Shown: piece after piece, positions 8,767 to 16,147 of the stretch
Numbering within the stretch: position 1 is the first letter of the stretch
How the letters are laid out: each line of letters starts with the position of its first letter
DNA from: Vibrio sp. D404a
GTDB taxonomy: Bacteria > Pseudomonadota > Gammaproteobacteria > Enterobacterales > Vibrionaceae
NCBI RefSeq assembly: GCF_030248535.1
Contig: NZ_JAHGAJ010000029.1
Span: 16,646-80,645 of the forward strand
Reading direction: 5' to 3'
Length of the DNA: 64,000 nt
The notes under the pieces: model-generated
What the model saw: only the letters and a program-made list of their open reading frames with translations
Database searches by the model: none
What the model was told of the DNA's origin: nothing
Program-made: the position numbers and the translations under genes

Positions 8767-8796
8767 ATCTGGTTATGGTTAATAACATCTGGTTAT
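8767..8796. repeat. Two direct repeats ATCTGGTTAT spaced 20 bp
   Basis: The 10-base word ATCTGGTTAT occurs at 8767-8776 and 8787-8796, two helical turns apart, flanking GTTAATAAC. It lies 60-90 bases upstream of the ABC transporter start and could be an operator for a dimeric regulator. The regulator is unknown. Confidence 0.4.
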
Positions 8797-8855
8797 TTAT
8801 TCTATTGACTGTTTTCCCAGTAACATCTCACCCCATAATGATAAGGAGTTACCAA

Positions 8856-9605
8856 ATGAAAAACTGGGTTAAAGCTGCAATTGCGGCTATCGCACTATCT
8901 GCTGCTACTGTTCAAGCTGCCACTGAAGTTAAAGTAGGCATGTCTGGCCGTTATTTCCCGTTCACGTTTGTGAAGCAAGATAAGCTACAAGGCTTTGAAG
9001 TGGATCTGTGGGATGAAATTGGTAAACGTAATGACTACAAAGTGGAGTACGTAACAGCGAACTTCTCTGGTCTATTCGGTCTTCTTGAAACAGGTCGTAT
9101 CGATACGATCTCAAACCAAATCACAATGACAGACGCACGTAAGGCAAAATACCTATTTGCTGACCCGTACGTGGTTGATGGCGCACAGATTACTGTACGT
9201 AAAGGTAACGACAGCATTAAAGGCATTGAAGACCTAGATGGTAAAACCGTTGCGGTTAACCTAGGCTCAAACTTTGAACAGCTGCTACGTAACTACGACA
9301 AAGACGGCAAAATCAACGTAAAAACTTACGACACAGGTATTGAGCACGATGTAGCACTAGGTCGCGCGGATGCTTTTGTTATGGACCGCCTATCAGCTCT
9401 TGAGCTAATCAAGAAAACAGGTCTACCGTTGCAACTAGCAGGTCAACCTTTCGAAACTATCGAAAACGCATGGCCATTTGTTGATAACGAAAACGGTAAG
9501 AAGCTTCAAGCAGAAGTGAACGAAGCACTTGCAGCAATGCGTGCTGACGGTACGCTAGAGAAAATCTCTGAGAAATGGTTTGGTGCGGACATTACTAAGA
9601 AGTAA
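8856..9605 (+). CDS. Amino-acid ABC transporter substrate-binding protein (cystine type)
   Basis: Periplasmic binding protein of a polar-amino-acid importer (SBP_bac_3 fold). The start ATG at 8856 is chosen because it follows an AAGGAG ribosome-binding site (8843-8848) and opens a signal peptide (MKNWVKAAIAAIAL...VQA, cleavage near residue 21). A longer reading from 8775 would bury the signal sequence. The mature protein carries the family motifs YFPFTF, GFEVDLW, NQITMTDARKAKY and a C-terminal SEKWFGADITK, closely like the E. coli cystine-binding protein TcyJ (FliY). Cystine is therefore the likely ligand, by inference. A terminator separates it from the permease, so it is probably made in excess. 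Confidence 0.87.
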   Translation: MKNWVKAAIAAIALSAATVQAATEVKVGMSGRYFPFTFVKQDKLQGFEVDLWDEIGKRNDYKVEYVTANFSGLFGLLETGRIDTISNQITMTDARKAKYLFADPYVVDGAQITVRKGNDSIKGIEDLDGKTVAVNLGSNFEQLLRNYDKDGKINVKTYDTGIEHDVALGRADAFVMDRLSALELIKKTGLPLQLAGQPFETIENAWPFVDNENGKKLQAEVNEALAAMRADGTLEKISEKWFGADITKK

Positions 9606-9626
9606 TTACTCACTCTAAACAGCCAT

Positions 9627-9656
9627 AACCCACTGCTTTTCTCTGCAGTGGGTTTT
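9627..9656 (+). terminator. Intra-operon terminator after the binding-protein gene
   Basis: Stem AACCCACTGC / GCAGTGGGTT (10 bp, loop TTTTCTCT) followed by a T-rich tract. It lies between the binding protein and the permease, so it probably lowers permease/ATPase expression relative to the binding protein. Confidence 0.8.
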
Positions 9657-9723
9657 TCTTTTTTTAGTCACTAATAACCACAACACATTACCCAACGCCT
9701 GACATAACCAAACGAGATAGATT

Positions 9724-10395
9724 ATGGGATTTGACTTTAATTACATGCTGGAGTTGCTACCGATACTGTTTAAGTATCTAGGCACAACCATGGAGATGGC
9801 AATATGGGGCCTATTCTTTGCCCTGATCCTGTCTGTGATACTAGCAAACATTCGTGTGTTCAAAATCCCAGTACTGGATCAACTCAGCCAACTCTATATT
9901 AGCTTCTTCCGTGGTACCCCACTGCTGGTACAGCTATTCCTGCTTTACTACGGCTTACCTCAAGTGTTCCCATGGATGGTTGGCTTAGATGCCTTCAGTG
10001 CCGCTGTTATTGGTTTAACATTGCACTTCGCCGCCTACATGGCAGAGAGTATTCGTGCCGCGATTATTGGTATCGACCGCAGCCAAATGGAGGCGAGTCT
10101 TTCGGTAGGTATGACGACTAGTCAGGCGATGCGCCGTGTGATCCTGCCACAGGCAACACGTGTCGCTCTACCGTCACTGATGAACTACTTCATTGATATG
10201 ATTAAGTCGACCTCGCTTGCCTTCACCCTTGGTGTGGCTGAGATTATGGCAAAAGCGCAAATGGAGGCCTCTTCAAGCTTCCGTTTCTTCGAAGCGTTCT
10301 TAGCCGTAGCACTTATCTACTGGGGTGTGGTGGTGATTTTAACTCGTATTCAACTATGGGCCGAAGCGAAACTGAATAAGGCGTATGCACGATGA
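9724..10395 (+). CDS. Amino-acid ABC transporter permease
   Basis: Inner-membrane permease of the His/Glu/Gln/Arg/opine family, 223 residues with about five membrane helices. The cytoplasmic EAA loop that docks the ATPase is visible as EASLSVGMTTSQAMRRVILPQA in pattern (about residues 122-143). No second permease gene is present, so it should work as a homodimer, as in the cystine system TcyL of E. coli. It overlaps the ATPase gene by four bases (ATGA), which implies translational coupling. Confidence 0.88.
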   Translation: MGFDFNYMLELLPILFKYLGTTMEMAIWGLFFALILSVILANIRVFKIPVLDQLSQLYISFFRGTPLLVQLFLLYYGLPQVFPWMVGLDAFSAAVIGLTLHFAAYMAESIRAAIIGIDRSQMEASLSVGMTTSQAMRRVILPQATRVALPSLMNYFIDMIKSTSLAFTLGVAEIMAKAQMEASSSFRFFEAFLAVALIYWGVVVILTRIQLWAEAKLNKAYAR

Positions 10396-11129
10396 TCAAA
10401 TTAGAAAATATCCACAAGCAGTTTGGAGAGACGGAAGTCCTTAAAGGTATCGACCTTGAAATCCAACAAGGTGAGATTATCGTTATCATCGGTTCTAGTG
10501 GTACTGGTAAGTCGACCCTATTGCGTTGCGTGAACTTTCTAGAGCACGCCGATCAAGGCTCGATTGCGATTGATGACATCAAGGTGGACGTTGAAAATCA
10601 CACCAAAGCAGAGGTGCTAGCCCTGCGTCGTAAGACCGGCTTTGTCTTCCAAAACTACGCACTGTTTGCGCATCAAACCGCCAAGCAAAACATCGCTGAA
10701 GGTTTGATCACGGTACGTGGTTGGAAGAAGCAGCAAGCCTATGAAAAAGCACAACAAATACTTGATGATATTGGTCTAGGCGACAAAGCTGATAGCTACC
10801 CAGCCGCGCTTTCAGGCGGCCAACAACAACGTGTGGGTATTGGCCGAGCCATGGCCCTTCAACCAGAGCTACTTCTGTTCGATGAGCCGACTTCTGCACT
10901 CGATCCTGAATGGGTCGGTGAAGTACTTAACCTAATGAAAAAACTGGCAAATCAGCATCAAACCATGCTGGTGGTTACCCATGAAATGCAGTTCGCGAGA
11001 GAAGTCGCGGATCGCGTGATCTTCATGGCAGATGGCTACATTGTCGAGCAAGGATCTCCACAGGATATTTTTGGTAATCCACAAGATCCTAAATTAAAAA
11101 AATTCCTAAATAAGGTTGGGATCGAGTAA
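10392..11129 (+). CDS. Amino-acid ABC transporter ATP-binding protein
   Basis: ATPase that drives the importer encoded just upstream. 245 residues with Walker A GSSGTGKST (about 34-42), Q-loop near FVFQNYALF, the signature LSGGQQQR (about 138-145), Walker B LLLFDEPTSALD and the switch histidine in VVTHEM. The domain set is complete and of standard length for polar-amino-acid ABC ATPases. Substrate identity (probably cystine) comes from the binding protein, not from this gene. Confidence 0.9.
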   Translation: MIKLENIHKQFGETEVLKGIDLEIQQGEIIVIIGSSGTGKSTLLRCVNFLEHADQGSIAIDDIKVDVENHTKAEVLALRRKTGFVFQNYALFAHQTAKQNIAEGLITVRGWKKQQAYEKAQQILDDIGLGDKADSYPAALSGGQQQRVGIGRAMALQPELLLFDEPTSALDPEWVGEVLNLMKKLANQHQTMLVVTHEMQFAREVADRVIFMADGYIVEQGSPQDIFGNPQDPKLKKFLNKVGIE

Positions 11130-11135
11130 GGATCC

Positions 11136-11163
11136 TTGAGATTTTAGAGATTCTACGTATAAT
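11136..11163 (+). promoter_or_regulatory. Upstream rpmH promoter
   Basis: TTGAGA (11136-11141), spacer 16, then a consensus -10 TATAAT (11158-11163). A GC-rich discriminator (CCCCCGACCGG) follows, as in promoters under stringent (ppGpp) control. Confidence 0.75.
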
Positions 11164-11194
11164 CCCCCGACCGGAATTTTAGTTAACCCAATCA

Positions 11195-11244
11195 TTGACA
11201 CTTTTTGTGACAGTGATTACAATTCCGCCTCTTTGTTGAGAGGC
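11195..11244 (+). promoter_or_regulatory. Downstream rpmH promoter and leader hairpin
   Basis: Consensus -35 TTGACA (11195-11200), spacer 17, -10 TACAAT (11218-11223). It is followed at once by a hairpin GCCTCT / AGAGGC (11227-11232 with 11239-11244). The leader to rpmH is about 105 bases. The two tandem promoters suit high expression of a ribosomal-protein gene. Confidence 0.75.
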
Positions 11245-11335
11245 GTCGGTTCTCCTTTCTTTATATAAAGAGGGAAACAATGCCCACGCCGGGTTTAACA
11301 AAAACCTAAAACTACTGATCAGTAAGGTAATTACA

Positions 11336-11470
11336 ATGAAACGCACTTTTCAACCTACAGTTCTAAAGCGTAAGCGTACTCACGGTTTCCGTGCTCGCAT
11401 GGCTACTAAGAACGGTCGCGCAACAATCAATGCACGTCGTGCAAAAGGCCGTAAGCGTCTTTCTAAGTAA
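11336..11470 (+). CDS. rpmH: 50S ribosomal protein L34
   Basis: Very basic 44-residue protein of the large ribosomal subunit, starting MKRTFQPTVLKRKR and ending KGRKRLSK; the length and sequence pattern are those of L34 in gammaproteobacteria. ATG at 11336 with TAA ending at 11470. It is the first gene of the rpmH-rnpA-yidD-yidC cluster and is driven by two strong tandem promoters. In E. coli dnaA is its immediate divergent neighbour. Here an ABC transporter lies between them, an arrangement typical of Vibrio. Confidence 0.97.
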   Translation: MKRTFQPTVLKRKRTHGFRARMATKNGRATINARRAKGRKRLSK

Positions 11471-11482
11471 TCTTTGATTATT

Positions 11483-11839
11483 TTGAAAAAGCTAGCCTTC
11501 GGTCGGGAGTTACGCTTGTTAACTCCCGAACATTATCAAAATGTCTTCAAGCAAGCTCATCGAGCTGGCTCCCCTCATTTCACCATCATTGCTCGTAAAA
11601 ACTCTCTTTCAAATCCTCGTCTTGGATTAGCCGTTCCGAAAAAGCAGATTAAAACCGCCGTTGGTCGCAATAAATTTAAGCGCCTATGCCGTGAAAGCTT
11701 TCGTAACAATCAACACAAACTTCCTAACAAAGATTTTGTTGTTATTGCTAAAAAGAGCGCGCAAGATTTGAGCAATGAAGAAATGTTCAAATTATTAGAC
11801 AAATTATGGCTTCGCCTGTCTCGCCCTTCGCGTGGTTAG
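11483..11839 (+). CDS. rnpA: Ribonuclease P protein component
   Basis: Basic protein cofactor of RNase P, which matures tRNA 5' ends together with the RNA subunit RnpB. The core signature GRNKFKRLCRESFR (the RNR motif, about residues 58-71) is present. The start is uncertain because no ATG fits: TTG at 11483 gives 118 residues beginning LKKLAFGRELRLLTP, which aligns with E. coli MVKLAFPRELRLLTP; an in-frame TTG at 11474 would add three residues. The gene begins 12 bases after rpmH and overlaps yidD by 34 bases. Confidence 0.9.
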   Translation: MKKLAFGRELRLLTPEHYQNVFKQAHRAGSPHFTIIARKNSLSNPRLGLAVPKKQIKTAVGRNKFKRLCRESFRNNQHKLPNKDFVVIAKKSAQDLSNEEMFKLLDKLWLRLSRPSRG

Positions 11840-12063
11840 CGCTAATACCTATCTATTTTTATAGATGGTTCATTAGTCCACTCATTGGCCCTCGCTGCCG
11901 ATTTACTCCAACCTGCTCTTTATATGCGATAGAAGCGTTGAAAGCTCACGGTTTTGTAAAAGGGTGTTGGTTATCAGGCAAACGTCTATTAAAATGCCAT
12001 CCTTTGAACGAAGGGGGCTATGACCCCGTTCCACCAGTCCAAAAACAAGACAGAGATAAATAA
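11806..12063 (+). CDS. yidD: Membrane protein insertion efficiency factor YidD
   Basis: Small inner-membrane-associated protein (DUF37/UPF0161) thought to help YidC insert membrane proteins. 85 residues with an N-terminal hydrophobic amphipathic segment, then the family core GPRCRFTPTCSLYAIEAL and the GGYDPVPP end, including the conserved cysteines. It overlaps the 3' end of rnpA by 34 bases in another frame, the usual arrangement, and lies two bases before yidC. Confidence 0.94.
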   Translation: MASPVSPFAWLALIPIYFYRWFISPLIGPRCRFTPTCSLYAIEALKAHGFVKGCWLSGKRLLKCHPLNEGGYDPVPPVQKQDRDK

Positions 12064-12065
12064 CG

Positions 12066-13685
12066 ATGGATTCTCAACGTAATATCCTGTTAATCGCACT
12101 GGCTCTGGTATCTTTCTTACTTTTCCAACAGTGGAACGTAGCGAAGAACCCAGCACCACAAGCGGTTGAGCAGGCACAATCTGGCAGCACTCTACCAGCG
12201 CCATCTTATGCAGACGACCTAGATCCAGCTCCGGGTCAAGTTGCTTCGGCAAAAGCGATCACAGTAACCACTGATGTACTGACTCTGTCAATTGATACGG
12301 TTGGTGGCGACGTGGTATCGGCAAGCCTTAACGACTACTCTGCTGAATACGATTCAAAAGACAGCTTTGTTCTACTTAAGAACGAACCTGGTCACCAATT
12401 CATCGCTCAAAGTGGTCTTGTTGGCCCACAAGGTATCGACCTAAGCAGCACGAACCGCCCAAGCTACACAGTTTCAGCTGACAGCTTCACACTGGCGGAT
12501 GGTCAAGATGAACTACGCATCCCAATGACCTACCAAGCGAACGGCCTTGATTACACCAAAACATTCATCCTTAAGCGCGGCAGCTACGCGATTGATGTTG
12601 AATACGATGTGGTGAACAACTCAGGCAACAACGCAACATTTGGTATGTACGCTCACCTACGTCAAAACGTAATGGATGACGGCGGTAGCCTAACAATGCC
12701 AACTTACCGTGGTGGTGCTTACTCTACGGAAGATACGCGTTACAAAAAATACAGCTTCGACGACATGCAAGATCGCAACCTGTCTCTTAACCTAGCGAAC
12801 GGCCAAGGTTGGGCAGCGATGATCCAACACTACTTTGCAAGTGCATGGATCCCACGCGACGAAGCAGGCAGCAACCTTTACACTCGTGTAATTGGCAACC
12901 TTGGCGACATCGGTGTTCGCATGCCAAACAAGACGATTGCAAATGGCGACCAAGCAAACTTCACAGCAACACTATGGGTTGGTCCAAAACTTCAAGACCA
13001 AATGGCTGAAGTTGCACCGAACCTAGACCTAGTAGTGGACTACGGCTGGCTATGGTTTATTGCTAAACCACTTCATACTCTGCTTTCGTTCATCCAAGGC
13101 TTTGTATCGAACTGGGGTGTAGCGATCATCATCCTAACATTCATCGTTCGTGGTGCTATGTACCCACTGACGAAAGCTCAGTACACGTCTATGGCGAAAA
13201 TGCGTATGCTTCAGCCTAAGCTGACTGCGATGCGTGAGCGTATTGGCGATGACCGTCAACGCATGAGCCAAGAAATGATGGAACTGTACAAGAAAGAGAA
13301 AGTAAACCCGCTAGGCGGCTGTCTACCTATCCTTCTACAGATGCCTATCTTCATTTCGCTATACTGGGCACTAATGGAGTCTGTTGAACTGCGTCACTCA
13401 CCGTTCTTCGGTTGGATTACTGACCTTTCAGCACAAGACCCTTACTACATCTTGCCACTTCTAATGGGTGCTTCAATGTTCCTAATTCAGAAGATGAGCC
13501 CGACAACAGTAACGGATCCAATGCAGCAGAAGATCATGACCTTCATGCCGGTTATGTTCACATTCTTCTTCCTGTTCTTCCCATCTGGTCTGGTTCTTTA
13601 CTGGCTAGTATCGAACATCGTAACTCTGATTCAGCAAACGCTTATCTATAAGCAGCTGGAGAAGAAAGGCTTACACTCTAAGTAA
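12066..13685 (+). CDS. yidC: Membrane protein insertase YidC
   Basis: Inner-membrane insertase that acts alone or with SecYEG, for example on AtpE and AtpB encoded nearby. 539 residues: an N-terminal anchor (about 6-21), a large periplasmic domain (about 25-325), then the conserved five-helix core, including NPLGGCLPILLQMPIF (about 417-432) and LYWLVSNIVTLIQQ near the end. Length agrees with the gram-negative type (E. coli 548). It ends with a rho-independent terminator. Confidence 0.97.
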   Translation: MDSQRNILLIALALVSFLLFQQWNVAKNPAPQAVEQAQSGSTLPAPSYADDLDPAPGQVASAKAITVTTDVLTLSIDTVGGDVVSASLNDYSAEYDSKDSFVLLKNEPGHQFIAQSGLVGPQGIDLSSTNRPSYTVSADSFTLADGQDELRIPMTYQANGLDYTKTFILKRGSYAIDVEYDVVNNSGNNATFGMYAHLRQNVMDDGGSLTMPTYRGGAYSTEDTRYKKYSFDDMQDRNLSLNLANGQGWAAMIQHYFASAWIPRDEAGSNLYTRVIGNLGDIGVRMPNKTIANGDQANFTATLWVGPKLQDQMAEVAPNLDLVVDYGWLWFIAKPLHTLLSFIQGFVSNWGVAIIILTFIVRGAMYPLTKAQYTSMAKMRMLQPKLTAMRERIGDDRQRMSQEMMELYKKEKVNPLGGCLPILLQMPIFISLYWALMESVELRHSPFFGWITDLSAQDPYYILPLLMGASMFLIQKMSPTTVTDPMQQKIMTFMPVMFTFFFLFFPSGLVLYWLVSNIVTLIQQTLIYKQLEKKGLHSK

Positions 13686-13720
13686 GCGTTACGCAGTCGG
13701 TAAGACTAAGAGTTAAAAGA

Positions 13721-13745
13721 AAGGCGGCCAAAAGGTCGCCTTTTT
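13721..13745 (+). terminator. Terminator after yidC
   Basis: Stem AAGGCGGCC / GGTCGCCTT (one G.T pair), loop AAAA, followed by TTTTT. Confidence 0.88.
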
Positions 13746-13823
13746 GTTTTGGGCTGATTACAATTCAGCTAATTGATTAATCGTGAGCGCCCTGTCGGCG
13801 TTCACTTGCTAGCAGGCACAACT

Positions 13824-15185
13824 ATGACTACAGATACGATTGTTGCTCAAGCGACCGCGCCCGGGCGTGGTGGTGTCGGTATTATCCGCGTTTCAGGCCC
13901 ACAGGCAGCTCAGGTTGCTCTAGAGGTCACTGGTAAGGTTTTAAAACCTCGCTACGCTGAGTACCTGCCATTCAAATCTCATGATGGTATTGAGTTAGAC
14001 CAAGGTATTGCCCTTTACTTCCCTAACCCGCACTCCTTCACAGGTGAAGATGTTCTTGAACTTCAAGGTCACGGTGGCCCTGTGGTTATGGACATGTTGA
14101 TTAAACGCATCCTAACCATCTCAGGTGTACGTGCTGCACGTCCGGGCGAGTTCTCAGAGCGCGCATTCCTCAATGACAAAATGGATTTAACCCAAGCAGA
14201 AGCCATTGCTGACCTGATTGATGCAAGCTCTGAAGAAGCGGCAAAATCGGCGCTCCAGTCACTGCAGGGTGAATTCTCAAAGCGCATCAACACGCTGGTA
14301 GAGTCACTGATTCACTTACGTATCTATGTTGAGGCGGCAATTGACTTCCCAGAAGAAGAGATCGACTTCCTAGCCGACGGTAAAGTAAGTGCTGATTTAC
14401 AGGCTATCATCGACAATTTGGAAGCGGTTCGCCAAGAGGCTAACCAAGGTGCCATCATGCGCGAAGGCATGAAGGTGGTGATTGCTGGCCGTCCTAATGC
14501 AGGTAAATCGAGCCTACTCAACGCACTATCTGGTAAAGAGTCCGCTATCGTGACTGATATTGCTGGTACCACACGCGACGTACTGCGTGAACATATCCAC
14601 ATTGATGGCATGCCACTGCATATCATCGATACTGCAGGCCTGCGTGACGCATCTGACGAAGTCGAGAAAATCGGCATTGAACGTGCTTGGGAAGAGATTG
14701 AACAAGCGGACCGAGTGCTATTTATGGTGGATGGCACAACCACAGACGCGACTGACCCGAAAGATATCTGGCCTGATTTTGTTGATCGCCTACCGGCTAA
14801 AATCGGTATGACGGTGATCCGTAATAAAGCCGATCAAACGGGTGAAGAGCTAGGGATCTGTCATGTGAATGACCCAACACTCATTCGTCTATCAGCGAAA
14901 ACAGGCCAAGGCATTGATTCTCTTCGTAATCATCTAAAAGAATGCATGGGCTTTGCTGGTGGCCATGAGGGCGGCTTCATGGCACGCCGACGCCACCTTG
15001 ATGCACTGGAACGCGCATCAGAGCACCTGGATATTGGCCAGCAACAACTTGAAGGCTATATGGCAGGTGAAATCTTGGCAGAAGAGCTGCGTATTGCTCA
15101 ACAGCACCTTAACGAGATTACAGGTGAGTTCAGCTCAGACGACCTACTCGGTCGCATCTTCTCTTCTTTCTGTATTGGTAAATAA
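13824..15185 (+). CDS. mnmE: tRNA modification GTPase MnmE
   Basis: GTPase that with MnmG installs the 5-carboxymethylaminomethyl group on U34 of certain tRNAs. The ATG at 13824 gives MTTDTIVAQATAPG, the invariant MnmE start, so an upstream extension to 13773 is rejected; 453 residues. The G1 motif GRPNAGKSS (about 223-231), DTAG, NKAD and the C-terminal CIGK motif with the catalytic Cys are present. Its partner mnmG lies on the other side of oriC. Synonym trmE. Confidence 0.96.
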   Translation: MTTDTIVAQATAPGRGGVGIIRVSGPQAAQVALEVTGKVLKPRYAEYLPFKSHDGIELDQGIALYFPNPHSFTGEDVLELQGHGGPVVMDMLIKRILTISGVRAARPGEFSERAFLNDKMDLTQAEAIADLIDASSEEAAKSALQSLQGEFSKRINTLVESLIHLRIYVEAAIDFPEEEIDFLADGKVSADLQAIIDNLEAVRQEANQGAIMREGMKVVIAGRPNAGKSSLLNALSGKESAIVTDIAGTTRDVLREHIHIDGMPLHIIDTAGLRDASDEVEKIGIERAWEEIEQADRVLFMVDGTTTDATDPKDIWPDFVDRLPAKIGMTVIRNKADQTGEELGICHVNDPTLIRLSAKTGQGIDSLRNHLKECMGFAGGHEGGFMARRRHLDALERASEHLDIGQQQLEGYMAGEILAEELRIAQQHLNEITGEFSSDDLLGRIFSSFCIGK

Positions 15186-15191
15186 AAACTA

Positions 15192-15215
15192 GGGTGAGCA
15201 TAGCTCGCCCTTTTT
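15192..15215 (+). terminator. Terminator between mnmE and mioC
   Basis: Stem GGGTGAGC / GCTCGCCC with loop ATA, followed by TTTTT. The hairpin ends 14 bases before the mioC start. Confidence 0.8.
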
Positions 15216-15229
15216 ATAAGGAAATATCC

Positions 15230-15664
15230 ATGATCCACATTATTACGGGCAGCACACTCGGTGGGGCTGAGTACGTTGGTGATCACTTAAATGATCTCCT
15301 CGAAGAACAAGGTCTGGCAATCACGCTCCACAATCAACCTGAGTATGCATCGATCCCGCAGCAAGATACTTGGTTGATCGTGACATCAACCCATGGTGCA
15401 GGTGAATTCCCAGACAATATCAAGCCATTCATTGCCGATCTGACCGAGCAAGCACCTCAACTCGATAAGGTTCGTTTTGCTGTGATTGCGATTGGTGACT
15501 CAAGCTACGATACCTTCTGCGCCGCAGGCCAAGCCGCCCATGAGTTATTAACAAATCTTGGCGCACAGGCGATTTCTGACTGTTTTACCATCGATGTATT
15601 GGAGACTCCGGTACCCGAAGACGCTGCAGAAGAGTGGTTTAACGATCATAGTGAGCAGTTTTAG
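15230..15664 (+). CDS. mioC: Flavodoxin-like protein MioC
   Basis: FMN-binding flavodoxin, known in E. coli to support biotin synthase in vitro. Transcription of mioC into oriC is a classical feature of the E. coli origin. ATG at 15230 (after TAAGGAAA) gives 144 residues starting MIHIITGSTLGGAEYVGDHL, close to the E. coli 147. The FMN-phosphate loop GSTLGGAE and the STHGAGEFPDN segment are visible. A strong terminator directly follows, so read-through into oriC should be limited. Confidence 0.95.
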   Translation: MIHIITGSTLGGAEYVGDHLNDLLEEQGLAITLHNQPEYASIPQQDTWLIVTSTHGAGEFPDNIKPFIADLTEQAPQLDKVRFAVIAIGDSSYDTFCAAGQAAHELLTNLGAQAISDCFTIDVLETPVPEDAAEEWFNDHSEQF

Positions 15665-15680
15665 AGTTCTATAATCGATA

Positions 15681-15706
15681 AAAAAGCGGCGAAAGCCGCT
15701 TTTTTT
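15681..15706 (+). terminator. Terminator between mioC and oriC
   Basis: Perfect stem AAAAAGCGGC / GCCGCTTTTT with a GAAA tetraloop, followed by further T. It would shield oriC from mioC transcription. Confidence 0.92.
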
Positions 15707-15719
15707 GTACCCAAAACCA

Positions 15720-16060
15720 CCAGCTGTGAATAACTTTTACCAATGAAATGGCACTTTTTTCTCATTTATTGCCATTTTTCTTGTGGATAAGATCATAGAA
15801 ATACAGTGATTAACCTATAGTTATCCAAATAACAACTTAAGATCACTTTTTAGGGTGTGTATAAGTAGCCTTTTTGATCCCAGCTAATCCTCATCCTGAT
15901 CAAAATTAGATCACACCATTTGATCCAAAAAAGATCCATGATCTTGTTGATCATTTTTGAGTTATCCACAGAACCTCTCGATCCTAATAATAGATCCAAT
16001 AAAAGATCTCTTTAAAGATCTTATCTATATTAATTAAAAATAGCGTTCCTGAAAAATTCC
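15720..16060. other. oriC: Chromosomal replication origin oriC
   Basis: Non-coding region between mioC and mnmG. DnaA boxes on the minus strand: TTATTCACA (15725-15733), TTATCCACA (15782-15790) and TTATACACA (15856-15864). On the plus strand: TTATCCAAA (15821-15829) and the perfect TTATCCACA (15962-15970). Thirteen GATC sites lie between 15791 and 16020 (about one expected by chance). The unwinding element is at about 15990-16050: AT-rich, with two 13-mer-like units starting GATCT (16005, 16017) and AGATCT hexamers (16004, 16016) like ATP-DnaA sites. The layout follows the E. coli/Vibrio chromosome 1 type. Confidence 0.95.
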
Positions 16061-16147
16061 AAAAACGTTTTCTCACGCTATGAAAACAGGTAGAATATCG
16101 CTCCTTTTTATCTGTCTAGAAATCGTTTGAATACCTGAGGTCGGTTC

